Shown one piece after another: positions 27,136 through 34,842 of a stretch of 64,000 bases of DNA. The notes beneath the pieces were generated by a model. The model made no database searches, was not told the origin of the DNA, and saw only the letters and a list, made by a program, of their open reading frames with translations. Each line of letters opens with the position of its first letter. The first letter of the stretch is position 1. The position numbers were made by a program, and so were the translations under genes. The DNA comes from an uncultured Clostridia bacterium (GTDB taxonomy: Bacteria; Bacillota; Clostridia; TANB77; CAG-465): NCBI GenBank assembly GCA_944387375.1, contig CALXEQ010000006.1:1-64000 (forward strand), in the 5' to 3' direction.

Positions 27136-27654
27136 ATGGAATATAATTATTTATTTAATAAATTGGAAGAGGTAAATAAAATACCATATCCTAAGGTAAA
27201 TGTAGAAAGAAAAAACATTATGTTAGCAAATATCATTTTAGATAATTATTCGGGAAATGTAAGCGAACTTAGTGCAGTACTTAAGTATGTTTATCAAAAA
27301 ATAAATTTAAAAGATACTGATTTAGCAAAAATAATTGGTAAGATATCAATAGTTGAAATGCATCACTTAGAAATTTTAGGGAAAATAATAAATCAACTTG
27401 GCATAAAATCATGCTATATATCTAGTAATAATCATATATTTTGGAGTGCTAGTAATGTATGCTATGAAGTAGATAATATTTGCTATATGCTTAAAAATAA
27501 TATAGCTCAAGAACAAGATGCAATTACAGGGTATAGAGGATTAATTTGTAAAACTTATGATAATAATATAATAGATATAATTAAAAGAATAATTATGGAT
27601 GAAAAAGTTCATAAAGAAATTTTTGAGTATATACTTAACAACTACAGTAAATAA
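27136..27654 (+). CDS. Ferritin-like diiron (or dimanganese) protein
   Basis: A 172-aa four-helix bundle. The metal pattern is visible: Glu in SELSAVLKY (about residue 51), ExxH in VEMHHLEIL (about 75-78), Glu in AQEQDAITGY (about 130) and ExxH in MDEKVHKEIF (about 158-161). This fits rubrerythrin or manganese-catalase/CotJC-like proteins. It probably handles peroxide or stores metal. It has no rubredoxin domain. It stands alone with an AAGGAGG site. Confidence 0.75.
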   Translation: MEYNYLFNKLEEVNKIPYPKVNVERKNIMLANIILDNYSGNVSELSAVLKYVYQKINLKDTDLAKIIGKISIVEMHHLEILGKIINQLGIKSCYISSNNHIFWSASNVCYEVDNICYMLKNNIAQEQDAITGYRGLICKTYDNNIIDIIKRIIMDEKVHKEIFEYILNNYSK

Positions 27655-27724
27655 AATTTGTGAAAATTTTTTCATAATAAAAAAATAAATTGAATTTACA
27701 AAATAAAAATAATATAATTTATGT

Positions 27725-28849
27725 ATGAAAAAGAAATATATTGTTAGTAGTATAATTTTAATTTTTATAATATTAGTTATAGTTATAATGTTTGTTATTT
27801 ACCAAAAGAATATAAACATAAGTGTAGCAGATGTTGAGTTAGATATAGAAAATAATAACGAGTCACAAGAAGTTAACTATGGTTGGGAATGGAAATATGA
27901 TACGCCAGAAAATTATGGGATTAATAGTAATGATATAAATTCATTATATAATAGATATGACTTTTCACAAGTATATTCCACAGTAATTATAAAAAATGAT
28001 CATATTATAAATGAATATTATAAAGATGGATATGATAAAAATAGTATATTTACTTTGCAATCTTGCTCTAAGAGTATAACTAGTGCTTTAATTGGAATTG
28101 CAATAGATAAAGGATATATTAAAGATGTAAATGTTAATATTTCTGAATATTTTCCACAAATTGAAAATTATAATAATGAATATTTAAAAGATATTACAAT
28201 ATGGCATTTATTAACTCATACATCTGGACTTAATATAAGTGATGATGCAATTTGGTATGAGTGGAGAGCCTCAGATAATTGGGTAGATTTTGCACTTAGT
28301 CAACCAAGTATTGCTCCTCCTGGACAAGTTTTTGATTATTCAACAGCAGGCACACATTTACTTGCAGCAATACTTGAAAAAGCTACAGGCAAGTCATTAT
28401 ATGAGTTTGGAAAAGAAAATTTATTTGATTTAATTGGAATGAGTAGTGTGCAGTGTGAAACTGATCCTCAAGGAGTAGGGGATGGTGGAAACGGATTTTC
28501 AATGACTCCTTATGATATGGCAAAATTTGGTAGATTATATTTAAATGGTGGAAATTGGGAAGGAAAACAAATTATATCTAAAGAATATATAGAGGAGTCA
28601 ATAAAAATTCAGTACGACAGATCCTCAGGGTATGCAGATTATGACTATCAGTGGTGGATAGATGAATATGGGCAAAATGGATATACTGCTTTTTGGGCAC
28701 AAGGATTTGGTGGACAGTATATTTATGTAGTACCACAACTAGATTTAATAGTAATATTTACAAGTAATAGAGATAATGCTATTAATTATCAAGGAAGAAA
28801 TAGTGTATATTGGCAATTTATGGATGATTTGGTAGATATATTCGATTAG
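27725..28849 (+). CDS. Membrane-anchored serine hydrolase, beta-lactamase class C fold
   Basis: 374 aa. An N-terminal signal anchor at about residues 5-26 places the domain outside. The SxxK motif is Ser113-Cys-Ser-Lys116 (LQSCSKSIT), the second motif is Tyr205 in DYSTAGTH, and a C-terminal GFGGQYIYV segment forms the beta-3 region. WHLLTHTSGL is a typical family block. These enzymes are often esterases or D-amino-acid peptidases; true beta-lactamase activity is uncertain. It ends with a terminator that is itself part of a direct repeat (see 28857). Confidence 0.88.
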   Translation: MKKKYIVSSIILIFIILVIVIMFVIYQKNINISVADVELDIENNNESQEVNYGWEWKYDTPENYGINSNDINSLYNRYDFSQVYSTVIIKNDHIINEYYKDGYDKNSIFTLQSCSKSITSALIGIAIDKGYIKDVNVNISEYFPQIENYNNEYLKDITIWHLLTHTSGLNISDDAIWYEWRASDNWVDFALSQPSIAPPGQVFDYSTAGTHLLAAILEKATGKSLYEFGKENLFDLIGMSSVQCETDPQGVGDGGNGFSMTPYDMAKFGRLYLNGGNWEGKQIISKEYIEESIKIQYDRSSGYADYDYQWWIDEYGQNGYTAFWAQGFGGQYIYVVPQLDLIVIFTSNRDNAINYQGRNSVYWQFMDDLVDIFD

Positions 28850-28857
28850 TAAAAAAT

Positions 28858-28888
28858 ATATCAGTACATTTTGTACTGATATTTTTTG
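28858..28888 (+). terminator. Terminator after the serine hydrolase gene
   Basis: An 11-bp perfect stem (28858-28868 with 28872-28882) and six T. An identical copy is at 30456. Confidence 0.85.
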
Positions 28889-28936
28889 CATAAAAAAACA
28901 AGTAACTTTAATAAGCTACTTGTTTTACCATTTTAC

Positions 28937-29001
28937 TGGAGCTGAAACTCAGATTCGAACTGAGGATCTACGGTTTACAAGAACGTTGCTCTACCAGCTG
29001 A
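28937..29001 (-). pseudogene. Degenerate tRNA-Thr(UGU)
   Basis: It matches the intact tRNA-Thr at 30535-30610 but the 5' acceptor strand is lost by a 13-bp deletion, so the acceptor stem cannot form. A change in the anticodon stem (28983) makes a mismatch, and another base differs at 28967. The CCA end, T-arm and anticodon UGU remain. Confidence 0.85.
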
Positions 29002-29172
29002 TATATTTTTAAAATTCATTTAATATATTTTGTGTTTTTAAGTTTTTTTGTCATTATATATTTCTTCATTCTTTTATTCTGTCATAATTTATAGTGACAT
29101 TTCTGAAAAATAAAATTTACTATTTATATAGTGACATTATCACAAGTTAATCACAAAAAATTAAAAAGAAAG

Positions 29173-29201
29173 TTGACATATTTATGAAATAGTTGTATAA
29201 T
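29173..29201 (+). promoter_or_regulatory. Promoter of the C39-like gene
   Basis: TTGACA (29173-29178), 17 bp, TATAAT (29196-29201). Confidence 0.85.
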
Positions 29202-29254
29202 AAACTTATTTAAAAGCAACCACTTTATATTTAATAATAAAAAGGAAGGAGGAT

Positions 29255-29311
29255 ATTAAAAAAATTAATTTATATCAAAGTAACTTGCATAAACAAAATT
29301 TTAATAAATAG
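29255..29311 (+). other. Possible ATT-initiated 18-residue peptide
   Basis: A strong AAGGAAGGAGG lies a few nt before an ATT codon that opens an 18-residue frame beginning Ile-Lys-Lys-Ile, ending in a TAG that overlaps the next gene's ribosome site. Either an ATT-started leader peptide or a short gene whose ATG has mutated. Confidence 0.2.
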
Positions 29312-29323
29312 GAGGTAAAAATT

Positions 29324-29921
29324 ATGAAATCTTCAAAATTTATAATTATTGTTTTTTTATTAGTTACATTTATTTTATTTTTTAACTTTAATTTGTGTTT
29401 TGCTATTACAACAGATAATATAAAGTATGTTACAGGATATAATGATTTTCATCTTTATGCTACATCTGATTTTAGTCAATTTCAATATGGAAATAATTGT
29501 GCACCTACTGCTATTGCTAATATTATTGAATATTATTGTAAAGTGAGAGGAGTTAATATGTATTCAGGATATATAACTCAGTCAATGTACGATCAGATTT
29601 GTGCTGATTGTAATTATTCAATAGATACAGGTACAGTAATGATAAATGCAGTCAATCGGATTAAAAAAATATGTTTCTAGATATGGAAAAACTTGTGTAA
29701 CTAATAGATATTGGTTAAATTTGTGGTCAGATGTAACTAGAGATATTAATGATAATAAATTAATATTATTTTCTGTAAAAAATGAAGATCATGTTTATGT
29801 TGGTGTTGGATATAGTGAAGAGAGAAGAGCTATCTATAGTCTTACTAACTGGGACGGTATATTAATGAAATGGGTTCCTTTAGAAGATGCATATTATATG
29901 TGTAGTGTGGATATATATTAA
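29324..29921 (+). pseudogene. Frameshifted secreted C39-like cysteine peptidase
   Basis: The first part (29324-29680) encodes a signal peptide (about residues 1-27) and NNCAPTAIAN with the catalytic Cys at 59. It then runs into an early stop. The second part, in another frame (to 29921), carries the catalytic His in EDHVYVGVGY and NWDG. Removing one A from the A7 run near 29669 joins both into one protein of about 198 aa with no gap. It is thus a peptidase C39_2-like gene broken by one base, unless the run is slippery or a sequencing error. It lies inside the tRNA-Thr repeat bracket. Confidence 0.75.
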
Positions 29922-29929
29922 AAACGTCA

Positions 29930-29974
29930 AGTATTTAGTATTATAATAAAATATTATAATACTAAATACTTTTT
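29930..29974 (+). terminator. Terminator with an 18-bp perfect stem
   Basis: 29930-29947 pairs fully with 29953-29970, with a 5-nt loop and a T run after it. Confidence 0.85.
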
Positions 29975-30021
29975 GTTGCTTTTTTAATAAATTTATGTTA
30001 TTTTATTTTTAGGTGATATAT

Positions 30022-30450
30022 GTGAAAAAGAAAATATTTATAGTTGTTTTTATATTATTTTTAATAGTATTATTATTTTTTGCTATATATAATTTATATT
30101 TTAATATAGATTTTTTGAATATGAGATTATATAGAGATTATTTAGATGTATATAGAATTGTTGATAATGAAAATAATATACAAATTATACCAATTAAATT
30201 AAGTGAAGAGGAAGAAGATAATTTTTTTAATATATTATCTAGAGATAATTATAGTCAAATTCTTTTTCATTCTGGATTTTTAACAAAATCAATGAAATTT
30301 ACTATAGTAAATAATAGAAGTGGAAAAGAACTTAATTTGTTTTTTCAACCATATTATTTAGAAATTAAGGATGGTATTTCAGATAAAGTTTTTGAAATTA
30401 AAAATTATAATGTATTAGATAAAATAAATCAGATATATTATAATAATTAA
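30022..30450 (+). CDS. Small membrane-anchored protein of the bracketed segment
   Basis: About 142 aa. It has one strong N-terminal membrane segment (about residues 4-25) and an outer domain with alternating charged and hydrophobic strands. I recognise no family. The GTG at 30022 has AGGTGAT 5 nt upstream, so I prefer it to the GTG at 30013. The right repeat begins 4 bp after the stop, and the gene uses the repeat's terminator. Confidence 0.65.
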   Translation: MKKKIFIVVFILFLIVLLFFAIYNLYFNIDFLNMRLYRDYLDVYRIVDNENNIQIIPIKLSEEEEDNFFNILSRDNYSQILFHSGFLTKSMKFTIVNNRSGKELNLFFQPYYLEIKDGISDKVFEIKNYNVLDKINQIYYNN

Positions 30451-30455
30451 AGAGT

Positions 30456-30486
30456 ATATCAGTACATTTTGTACTGATATTTTTTG
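30456..30486 (+). terminator. Repeat-borne terminator of the 30022 gene
   Basis: Same 11-bp stem and T run as at 28858. Confidence 0.85.
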
Positions 30487-30487
30487 C

Positions 30488-30524
30488 ATAAAAAAACAAG
30501 TAACTTTAATAAGCTACTTGTTTT
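30488..30524 (-). terminator. Terminator of the tRNA operon
   Basis: On the minus strand AAAACAAGTAGCTT pairs with AAGTTACTTGTTTT (one mismatch) and continues into a T run. It is also present in the left repeat. Confidence 0.8.
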
Positions 30525-30534
30525 ACCATTTTAC

Positions 30535-30610
30535 TGGAGCTGAAACTCAGATTCGAACTGAGGACCTACGGTTTACAAGACCGTTGCTCTACCAGCTGAG
30601 CTATTCCAGC
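30535..30610 (-). tRNA. tRNA-Thr (anticodon UGU)
   Basis: Acceptor GCTGGAA with TTTCAGC, discriminator T, encoded CCA. Anticodon stem ACGGT/ACCGT, loop CTTGTAA. 76 nt. Last gene of a three-tRNA operon. Confidence 0.96.
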
Positions 30611-30624
30611 AATATACTTTTAAA

Positions 30625-30699
30625 TGGTGACCCGTAGGAGAGTCGAACTCCTCACTCCGCCGTGAAAGGGCGATGTCTTAACCGATTGACCAACGGGCC
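30625..30699 (-). tRNA. tRNA-Glu (anticodon UUC)
   Basis: Acceptor GGCCCGT with ACGGGTC, discriminator A, encoded CCA. Anticodon loop CTTTCAC. 75 nt. Second gene of the operon. Confidence 0.96.
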
Positions 30700-30706
30700 C
30701 CATTTG

Positions 30707-30782
30707 TGGTGAGCCATCGCAGATTCGAACTGCGGACAACTTGATTAAAAGTCAAGTGCTCTGCCAACTGAGCTAATGGCCC
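30707..30782 (-). tRNA. tRNA-Lys (anticodon UUU)
   Basis: Acceptor GGGCCAT with ATGGCTC, discriminator A, encoded CCA. Anticodon stem CTTGA/TCAAG, loop CTTTTAA. 76 nt. First gene of the operon. Confidence 0.96.
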
Positions 30783-30825
30783 ATCAAAGTATATTACAAT
30801 CAGTTTCACAACTGACTGCGCATAT

Positions 30826-30854
30826 ATAATACTACAAATTGAAACCGTTGTCAA
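30826..30854 (-). promoter_or_regulatory. Promoter of the Lys-Glu-Thr tRNA operon
   Basis: On the minus strand TTGACA (30849-30854), 17 bp, TATTAT (30826-30831). Confidence 0.85.
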
Positions 30855-30995
30855 TACTTTTTTAAGAAAAAAGTAAAAAAATGCAAAAAATGTAAATAAT
30901 AATATTCTACATATATTATATATCAAAAAATCTAGTTTTAGAATATTATTTAAAAAATATTGTATGTTATATTCTATGATGTTAATATTATTTAC

Positions 30996-31182
30996 GTGAT
31001 TCAAATAATTAATGTATTTATTCTAAAAATTTTATTCTAAATTATTTATTCTATAATTTTTTTATTTTTAATATATTTTTTCTTTAAATGTATTTTCTTG
31101 TGATATGTAAAATGGGAGGATAAGCATATATGCTAAATACATTTGCAACTTTGTTTTTTGCACAATAAATTATTTGAATCAC
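30996..31182. repeat. 15-bp inverted repeat pair around the VirB-like cluster leader
   Basis: GTGATTCAAATAATT at 30996-31010 and its exact reverse complement at 31168-31182, 157 bp apart. The rest of the 390-bp gap between the tRNA operon and the gene at 31213 is AT-rich; besides the tRNA promoter and a tiny frame at 31130 I see nothing in it. No target-site duplication was found at the outer edges. Confidence 0.6.
31130..31168 (+). other. Possible 12-residue leader peptide
   Basis: ATG CTA AAT ... TAA with GGGAGG 10 nt upstream, inside the inverted-repeat pair. Too short to judge; it may be a translated leader or chance. Confidence 0.2.
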
Positions 31183-31212
31183 ATGTTATTTTTTAGAAAG
31201 GTGTGTGATAAT

Positions 31213-31536
31213 ATGAAATTAAAATTTTTACTGTGTATTATGTGTATAAGTATGTCTATTATTTTCTCATATAGTGTATATGCAGCATCGTCTACACCTA
31301 CTTTAGTTACTAAAATTAATTCTGCTTTTACTAAGATACAAGGTTATTTAGAAAAAATAGCTACGCCTATTGCTGGAGTATGTATTGCTAGTGGATTTTT
31401 GATAAGAAAACTTAGTTTGGGAGATGAGCAGAAAATGATAATGGGAAAAAGGATAATAATTAATAGTATTGTTGGGTATGCTGGTATTAGATTGTTAGAT
31501 ATAATTATAAAATTTGTAGAAACTGTAGTTAAATAA
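31213..31536 (+). CDS. VirB2/TrbC-like pilin subunit
   Basis: About 107 aa. A signal peptide (about residues 1-24, SVYA before the cut) is followed by a short mature protein with two hydrophobic stretches (about 45-62 and 75-103) around a basic/acidic loop, the pattern of VirB2/TrbC pilins. The ATG at 31213 is preceded by AAAGG; an in-frame ATG at 31174 lacks a clean signal start. It overlaps the next gene by 1 nt (TAATG). With the next two genes it forms a probable membrane complex of type IV secretion origin. Confidence 0.65.
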   Translation: MKLKFLLCIMCISMSIIFSYSVYAASSTPTLVTKINSAFTKIQGYLEKIATPIAGVCIASGFLIRKLSLGDEQKMIMGKRIIINSIVGYAGIRLLDIIIKFVETVVK

Positions 31537-32333
31537 TGGAAGAACTGATTGAAAATATAAGCTCTATAATTAGCAAACTATATTTATCTGTAGAAAATAA
31601 AGGATATGACATTTTAATGAAAATATCCGATATATCAGAAAATTTGTTCTCACAAAATCCTTTAAATATTATATATAATGATACATATAGGATTTATATA
31701 GATTTGTTTATAAAAGTTGTTATATTTAGTTTTTTTATATTTTATTTTTTAAAATTATTATTATATTTATATAGTGAAAACGGTATTGAGAATTTATATT
31801 ACTTTATAATTAAAGTTATAATAGTATTGATTTTAAGTAGCAACTCATATTATATTTGTCAAAAAGCTGTATATTTTAATTTTTTGCTTACAGATACTAT
31901 ATCTAAATCTTTAGAAAATATAGCAAATATAGATATTAGTTATAATTATATAAAAGAAGAGAAATATTCTTTGCAAGAAATAATAGAATTTGATGATAAA
32001 ACAAATATTGAAGGAGTTATAGATATTATAATATCTTTTTTTGTTATTAATATGATAATATTTCTTTGTGTAAGGTATGTAGTTGTAATACTAAGTATAT
32101 TAATTTCCCCTTTTTCATTCTTAATGATTTTATCTAAAGAAACAAGAAAATTATTTTTCATTTGGCTTAAGTGTTTGGTATTTAGTCTTTTAATTCAAGT
32201 TGTTAATAAGATACTTCTTTTTATTATAATTATTTCTAAAGATAATAAAGAAATGTTTAGTGCTATTTTAATTGGAACTCTTTTTATAATGTATAGATTA
32301 AATAGGAGCTTTTTATATGCAAAGGATAAATAA
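31536..32333 (+). CDS. VirB6/TrbL-like polytopic membrane protein
   Basis: 265 aa with about six membrane segments (first near residues 55-77). The hydrophobic pattern and position after a VirB2-like pilin and before a VirB3-like protein suggest the VirB6/TrbL inner-membrane channel component. The similarity is topological; no invariant motif is visible. It overlaps both neighbours (1 nt and 17 nt), so the three are translationally coupled. Confidence 0.55.
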   Translation: MEELIENISSIISKLYLSVENKGYDILMKISDISENLFSQNPLNIIYNDTYRIYIDLFIKVVIFSFFIFYFLKLLLYLYSENGIENLYYFIIKVIIVLILSSNSYYICQKAVYFNFLLTDTISKSLENIANIDISYNYIKEEKYSLQEIIEFDDKTNIEGVIDIIISFFVINMIIFLCVRYVVVILSILISPFSFLMILSKETRKLFFIWLKCLVFSLLIQVVNKILLFIIIISKDNKEMFSAILIGTLFIMYRLNRSFLYAKDK

Positions 32334-32655
32334 ACAAAAAACTTTTAATTTCTTCAAAAGAAAGAGTAAATGGCTGGGACTAATAGATTATAAGACCTTA
32401 ACTTTTTTTATAATATATATTTTGATTGTAGTAAAAATTTTAAGTATAATTAATATTTCAAATATATTAAAATTATATATTTTTATTTATTTAGTTATTC
32501 CATTTATTATATTTATTCTGTTGAATATAAAAGAGGAAAGTATAATAGATAAATTATTTGTTATATTAATATTTTTTATAAAAAGAAAAAAATTTATAAA
32601 GTTAAAAAATTATGCTAAACTTAACAAAAAGTATTTAAAAAATGTAGAAAAATAG
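32317..32655 (+). CDS. VirB3/PrgI-like small membrane protein
   Basis: 112 aa, with a basic N-terminus, two membrane segments (about 28-45 and 50-69), a third weaker one near 78-90 and a very basic C-terminus. This is the size and layout of VirB3 or PrgI proteins, which sit next to the VirB4 ATPase. No VirB4 gene follows: the next gene is dnaD. The start overlaps the upstream gene by 17 nt, with AGGAG upstream. Confidence 0.5.
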   Translation: MQRINKQKTFNFFKRKSKWLGLIDYKTLTFFIIYILIVVKILSIINISNILKLYIFIYLVIPFIIFILLNIKEESIIDKLFVILIFFIKRKKFIKLKNYAKLNKKYLKNVEK

Positions 32656-32659
32656 TATA

Positions 32660-32688
32660 TTGTAAAATAGAAAATAAAGTGGTATAAT
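32660..32688 (+). promoter_or_regulatory. Promoter of the dnaD-dnaI pair
   Basis: TTGTAA (32660-32665), 17 bp, TATAAT (32683-32688). Confidence 0.7.
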
Positions 32689-32727
32689 AATCACCTAGAT
32701 GTAATAAGAATTATAGGAGATTTTTTT

Positions 32728-33693
32728 ATGAAATTTATAATGAAAAATAAACTGGAACTAGGAGATACATTAGTGCCAGATTTGTTTATTATTAACAATA
32801 TGAAAAATTTGCAGGGAAATGATATTAAGGTTTATATTTATATTCTATACTTATTAAAAAAAGGTGATGAAATAGATTTAAATGATTTAGCAAAGGACTT
32901 GGATTTAACAGATAAAGAATTAAAATCTAGTTTGGAAGTATTGCAAGCAGAAGAATTAATAATTAAAAATTCGCAAGGATATAATGTTATAGATCTTAAA
33001 GAAATAGAAATAAATAAATCCTATACTCCAAAATTTGAAACTAAGGTAAATAGGCAATCTGTTACAGAGCAACGAAGAAAAGCAGCGGCAGAAGCTATAA
33101 GTGAAAGCTTCTTTAATGGTGTTATGACTCTGGGATGGTATACAGATATAGGAAATTTATTTAAATCGTATGCTTTTTCTGAAGATGTAATGATTGCATT
33201 ATTTCAGTATTGTAAAGAAAGAAGAGCTTTAAATAAAAAGTATGTTTATGCGGTTGCAGAAACATGGCATAATGGAGGAGTAAAAACTTTTGAACAACTT
33301 GAGAATTTTTTAGAAATGTATGATAAATTTACTAAAATTAAACAAAAAATTGTAAAAGCTTTAGGACTTAGAAGAAATCTTTCAAAATATGAGGAAGTAT
33401 ATATAAAAAAATGGATTGAAGATTATAAATATGAGTTTGATATTATAGAAGAGGGATTAAAACGAAGCACGTCTACAACCAATCCATCAATAAAATATGT
33501 TGATGCTATAATAACTAGTTGGCATAATAAAGGATATACTAAAGTAGAAGAGATACAAAATGAGGAAAATATTCAAAAAGTTAATGATGAGAAAAAAGAA
33601 GTAAAAAAAGTTTCTGAATCTAAGAAAAAAAGTTATCAGAGTTATTCTCAAAGAGAGTATGATGCTTCAGATGATTTTTATGACGAGATATAA
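32728..33693 (+). CDS. dnaD: DnaD-like replication initiation protein
   Basis: 321 aa. An N-terminal winged-helix part (about 1-100) is followed by two DnaB_2-type repeats: about 135-200 with a YVYAVAETWHNGG motif and about 212-276 with IITSWHNKGY. The paired WHN-G motifs are typical of DnaD in Clostridia. The C-terminus is lysine-rich and flexible. It works with the loader encoded next (18-bp gap) to bring the DnaB helicase to the origin or to restart sites. Confidence 0.88.
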   Translation: MKFIMKNKLELGDTLVPDLFIINNMKNLQGNDIKVYIYILYLLKKGDEIDLNDLAKDLDLTDKELKSSLEVLQAEELIIKNSQGYNVIDLKEIEINKSYTPKFETKVNRQSVTEQRRKAAAEAISESFFNGVMTLGWYTDIGNLFKSYAFSEDVMIALFQYCKERRALNKKYVYAVAETWHNGGVKTFEQLENFLEMYDKFTKIKQKIVKALGLRRNLSKYEEVYIKKWIEDYKYEFDIIEEGLKRSTSTTNPSIKYVDAIITSWHNKGYTKVEEIQNEENIQKVNDEKKEVKKVSESKKKSYQSYSQREYDASDDFYDEI

Positions 33694-33711
33694 GAGGGAG
33701 GGTAGAGTCAT

Positions 33712-34716
33712 ATGCAAAATACTGTTTTTAGAAAGGTTGAAAGAGATTATAATTTAAAAAGGCAACGTGCTCAAAATGATGCTAAGTTGTATAAGAAAAA
33801 TGTATATGACGAAAATCCAATATTGCAAGAAATAGAAGATGAAATTAATATGATTTCTTTAAAATCAGCTAAAGCAAGGATTTTTTCAGATGATTTAAAC
33901 AGAAGAAAAGAACAAGAAAAATTAGAATATAAGTTAAATAAATTAAATTGTAAATATGATGATGAACTAAGAAAAATAGGGCTTACTAGAGAGGATTTTA
34001 AACCTAAATATGAATGCACTAAATGTAATGATACTGGTTTTTGTGACAATAAAATGTGTAGTTGCTTTAATCAAGAGTTAATAAATGAATCCTTTAAACA
34101 ATCAAATTTAGCTAAGATAAAAGAAGAAAATTTTGAAACTTTTGATTTTGGATATTATTCTACTTGTAATAATAAGGAAAAGTATGGAATAGAAAAATCT
34201 CCACTTGAAAATATAGATGGTATTAGAAGACTTGCGTATAAATTTTCACATAGTTTAAATGATCCTGAACAAAAAAACTTGTTATTTACCGGTAGTACAG
34301 GACTTGGAAAAACATTTTTAGCTAATTGTGTGGCGTCAGAAGTTATAAAACACGGAAAATCTGTAATATATCAAACAGCACCGATTTTATTGGATAAAAT
34401 GGTAGAATATAAATTTAAATTTAATAAAACAGAATCAGATATTGAAGATTATGATAAGATTTTTGATGTAGATTTATTAATAATAGATGATTTAGGAACT
34501 GAAGCTATGAATAGTGCTAAGTTTAGTGAATTATTTAATATATTAAATACCAGAATACTAAGAAATAAGAAAATACTTATATCTACTAATTTGACACCTC
34601 AAGAGATAAAAAGAGAATATGAAGAAAGAATATTTTCTAGATTTGTAGGTGACTTTATAATTTGTAGATTTGTAGGAGAAGATATAAGGATTTTAAAGAA
34701 AAAAATGATGAAATAA
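33712..34716 (+). CDS. dnaC: DnaI/DnaC-type helicase loader ATPase
   Basis: 334 aa. The N-terminal helical part has a zinc-type cysteine cluster (CTKCNDTGFC plus CSCF, about residues 102-120), then an AAA+ domain with Walker A GSTGLGKTFL (about 194-203), Walker B LLIIDDLGTE (about 256-265) and an arginine-finger region near RIFSRFVGD. This is the loader of the replicative helicase. It is co-transcribed with dnaD, as in other Clostridia. Confidence 0.92.
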   Translation: MQNTVFRKVERDYNLKRQRAQNDAKLYKKNVYDENPILQEIEDEINMISLKSAKARIFSDDLNRRKEQEKLEYKLNKLNCKYDDELRKIGLTREDFKPKYECTKCNDTGFCDNKMCSCFNQELINESFKQSNLAKIKEENFETFDFGYYSTCNNKEKYGIEKSPLENIDGIRRLAYKFSHSLNDPEQKNLLFTGSTGLGKTFLANCVASEVIKHGKSVIYQTAPILLDKMVEYKFKFNKTESDIEDYDKIFDVDLLIIDDLGTEAMNSAKFSELFNILNTRILRNKKILISTNLTPQEIKREYEERIFSRFVGDFIICRFVGEDIRILKKKMMK

Positions 34717-34725
34717 AAAATAATT

Positions 34726-34770
34726 AAAGCAGAAATATTTTTAAAATTTAAGAATATTTTTGCTTTTTTT
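34726..34770 (+). terminator. Terminator after the helicase-loader gene
   Basis: A long imperfect stem from AAAGCAGAAAT to TTTTTGCTTT with a T run. Confidence 0.75.
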
Positions 34771-34842
34771 GACTTTTGTGATATAATACTATGCGTATTT
34801 TAAACATCATGGACGAATAATAATTTATGAGGAAGTGATAAA

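Larger units (their letters stand above)
28857..29014. repeat. Left copy of a direct repeat holding a tRNA-Thr pseudogene
   Basis: 110 bp (28857-28966) are identical to 30455-30564; after one mismatch and a second one the match goes on through 29001. It then skips 13 bp of the right copy and resumes in the flank (around 29002-29014). The copy carries a plus-strand terminator, a minus-strand tRNA terminator and a damaged tRNA-Thr. Confidence 0.9.
29015..29323. other. Intergenic leader of the broken C39-like gene
   Basis: About 310 bp of AT-rich DNA. It holds a clear plus-strand promoter (29173-29201), a strong AAGGAAGGAGG site at about 29243-29253 with no ATG after it, and a second AGGAGG site directly before the ATG at 29324. 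I see nothing else. Confidence 0.5.
30455..30625. repeat. Right copy of the direct repeat, with intact tRNA-Thr
   Basis: Counterpart of 28857-29014, offset 1598 bp. It contains the same two terminators and the complete tRNA-Thr, plus about 15 bp beyond its 5' end. Confidence 0.9.

Noticed and set aside
28857..30625. A complete integrative element at tRNA-Thr.
   Set aside because: No integrase, relaxase or excisionase lies between the repeats, and the repeat is longer than a normal attachment core.
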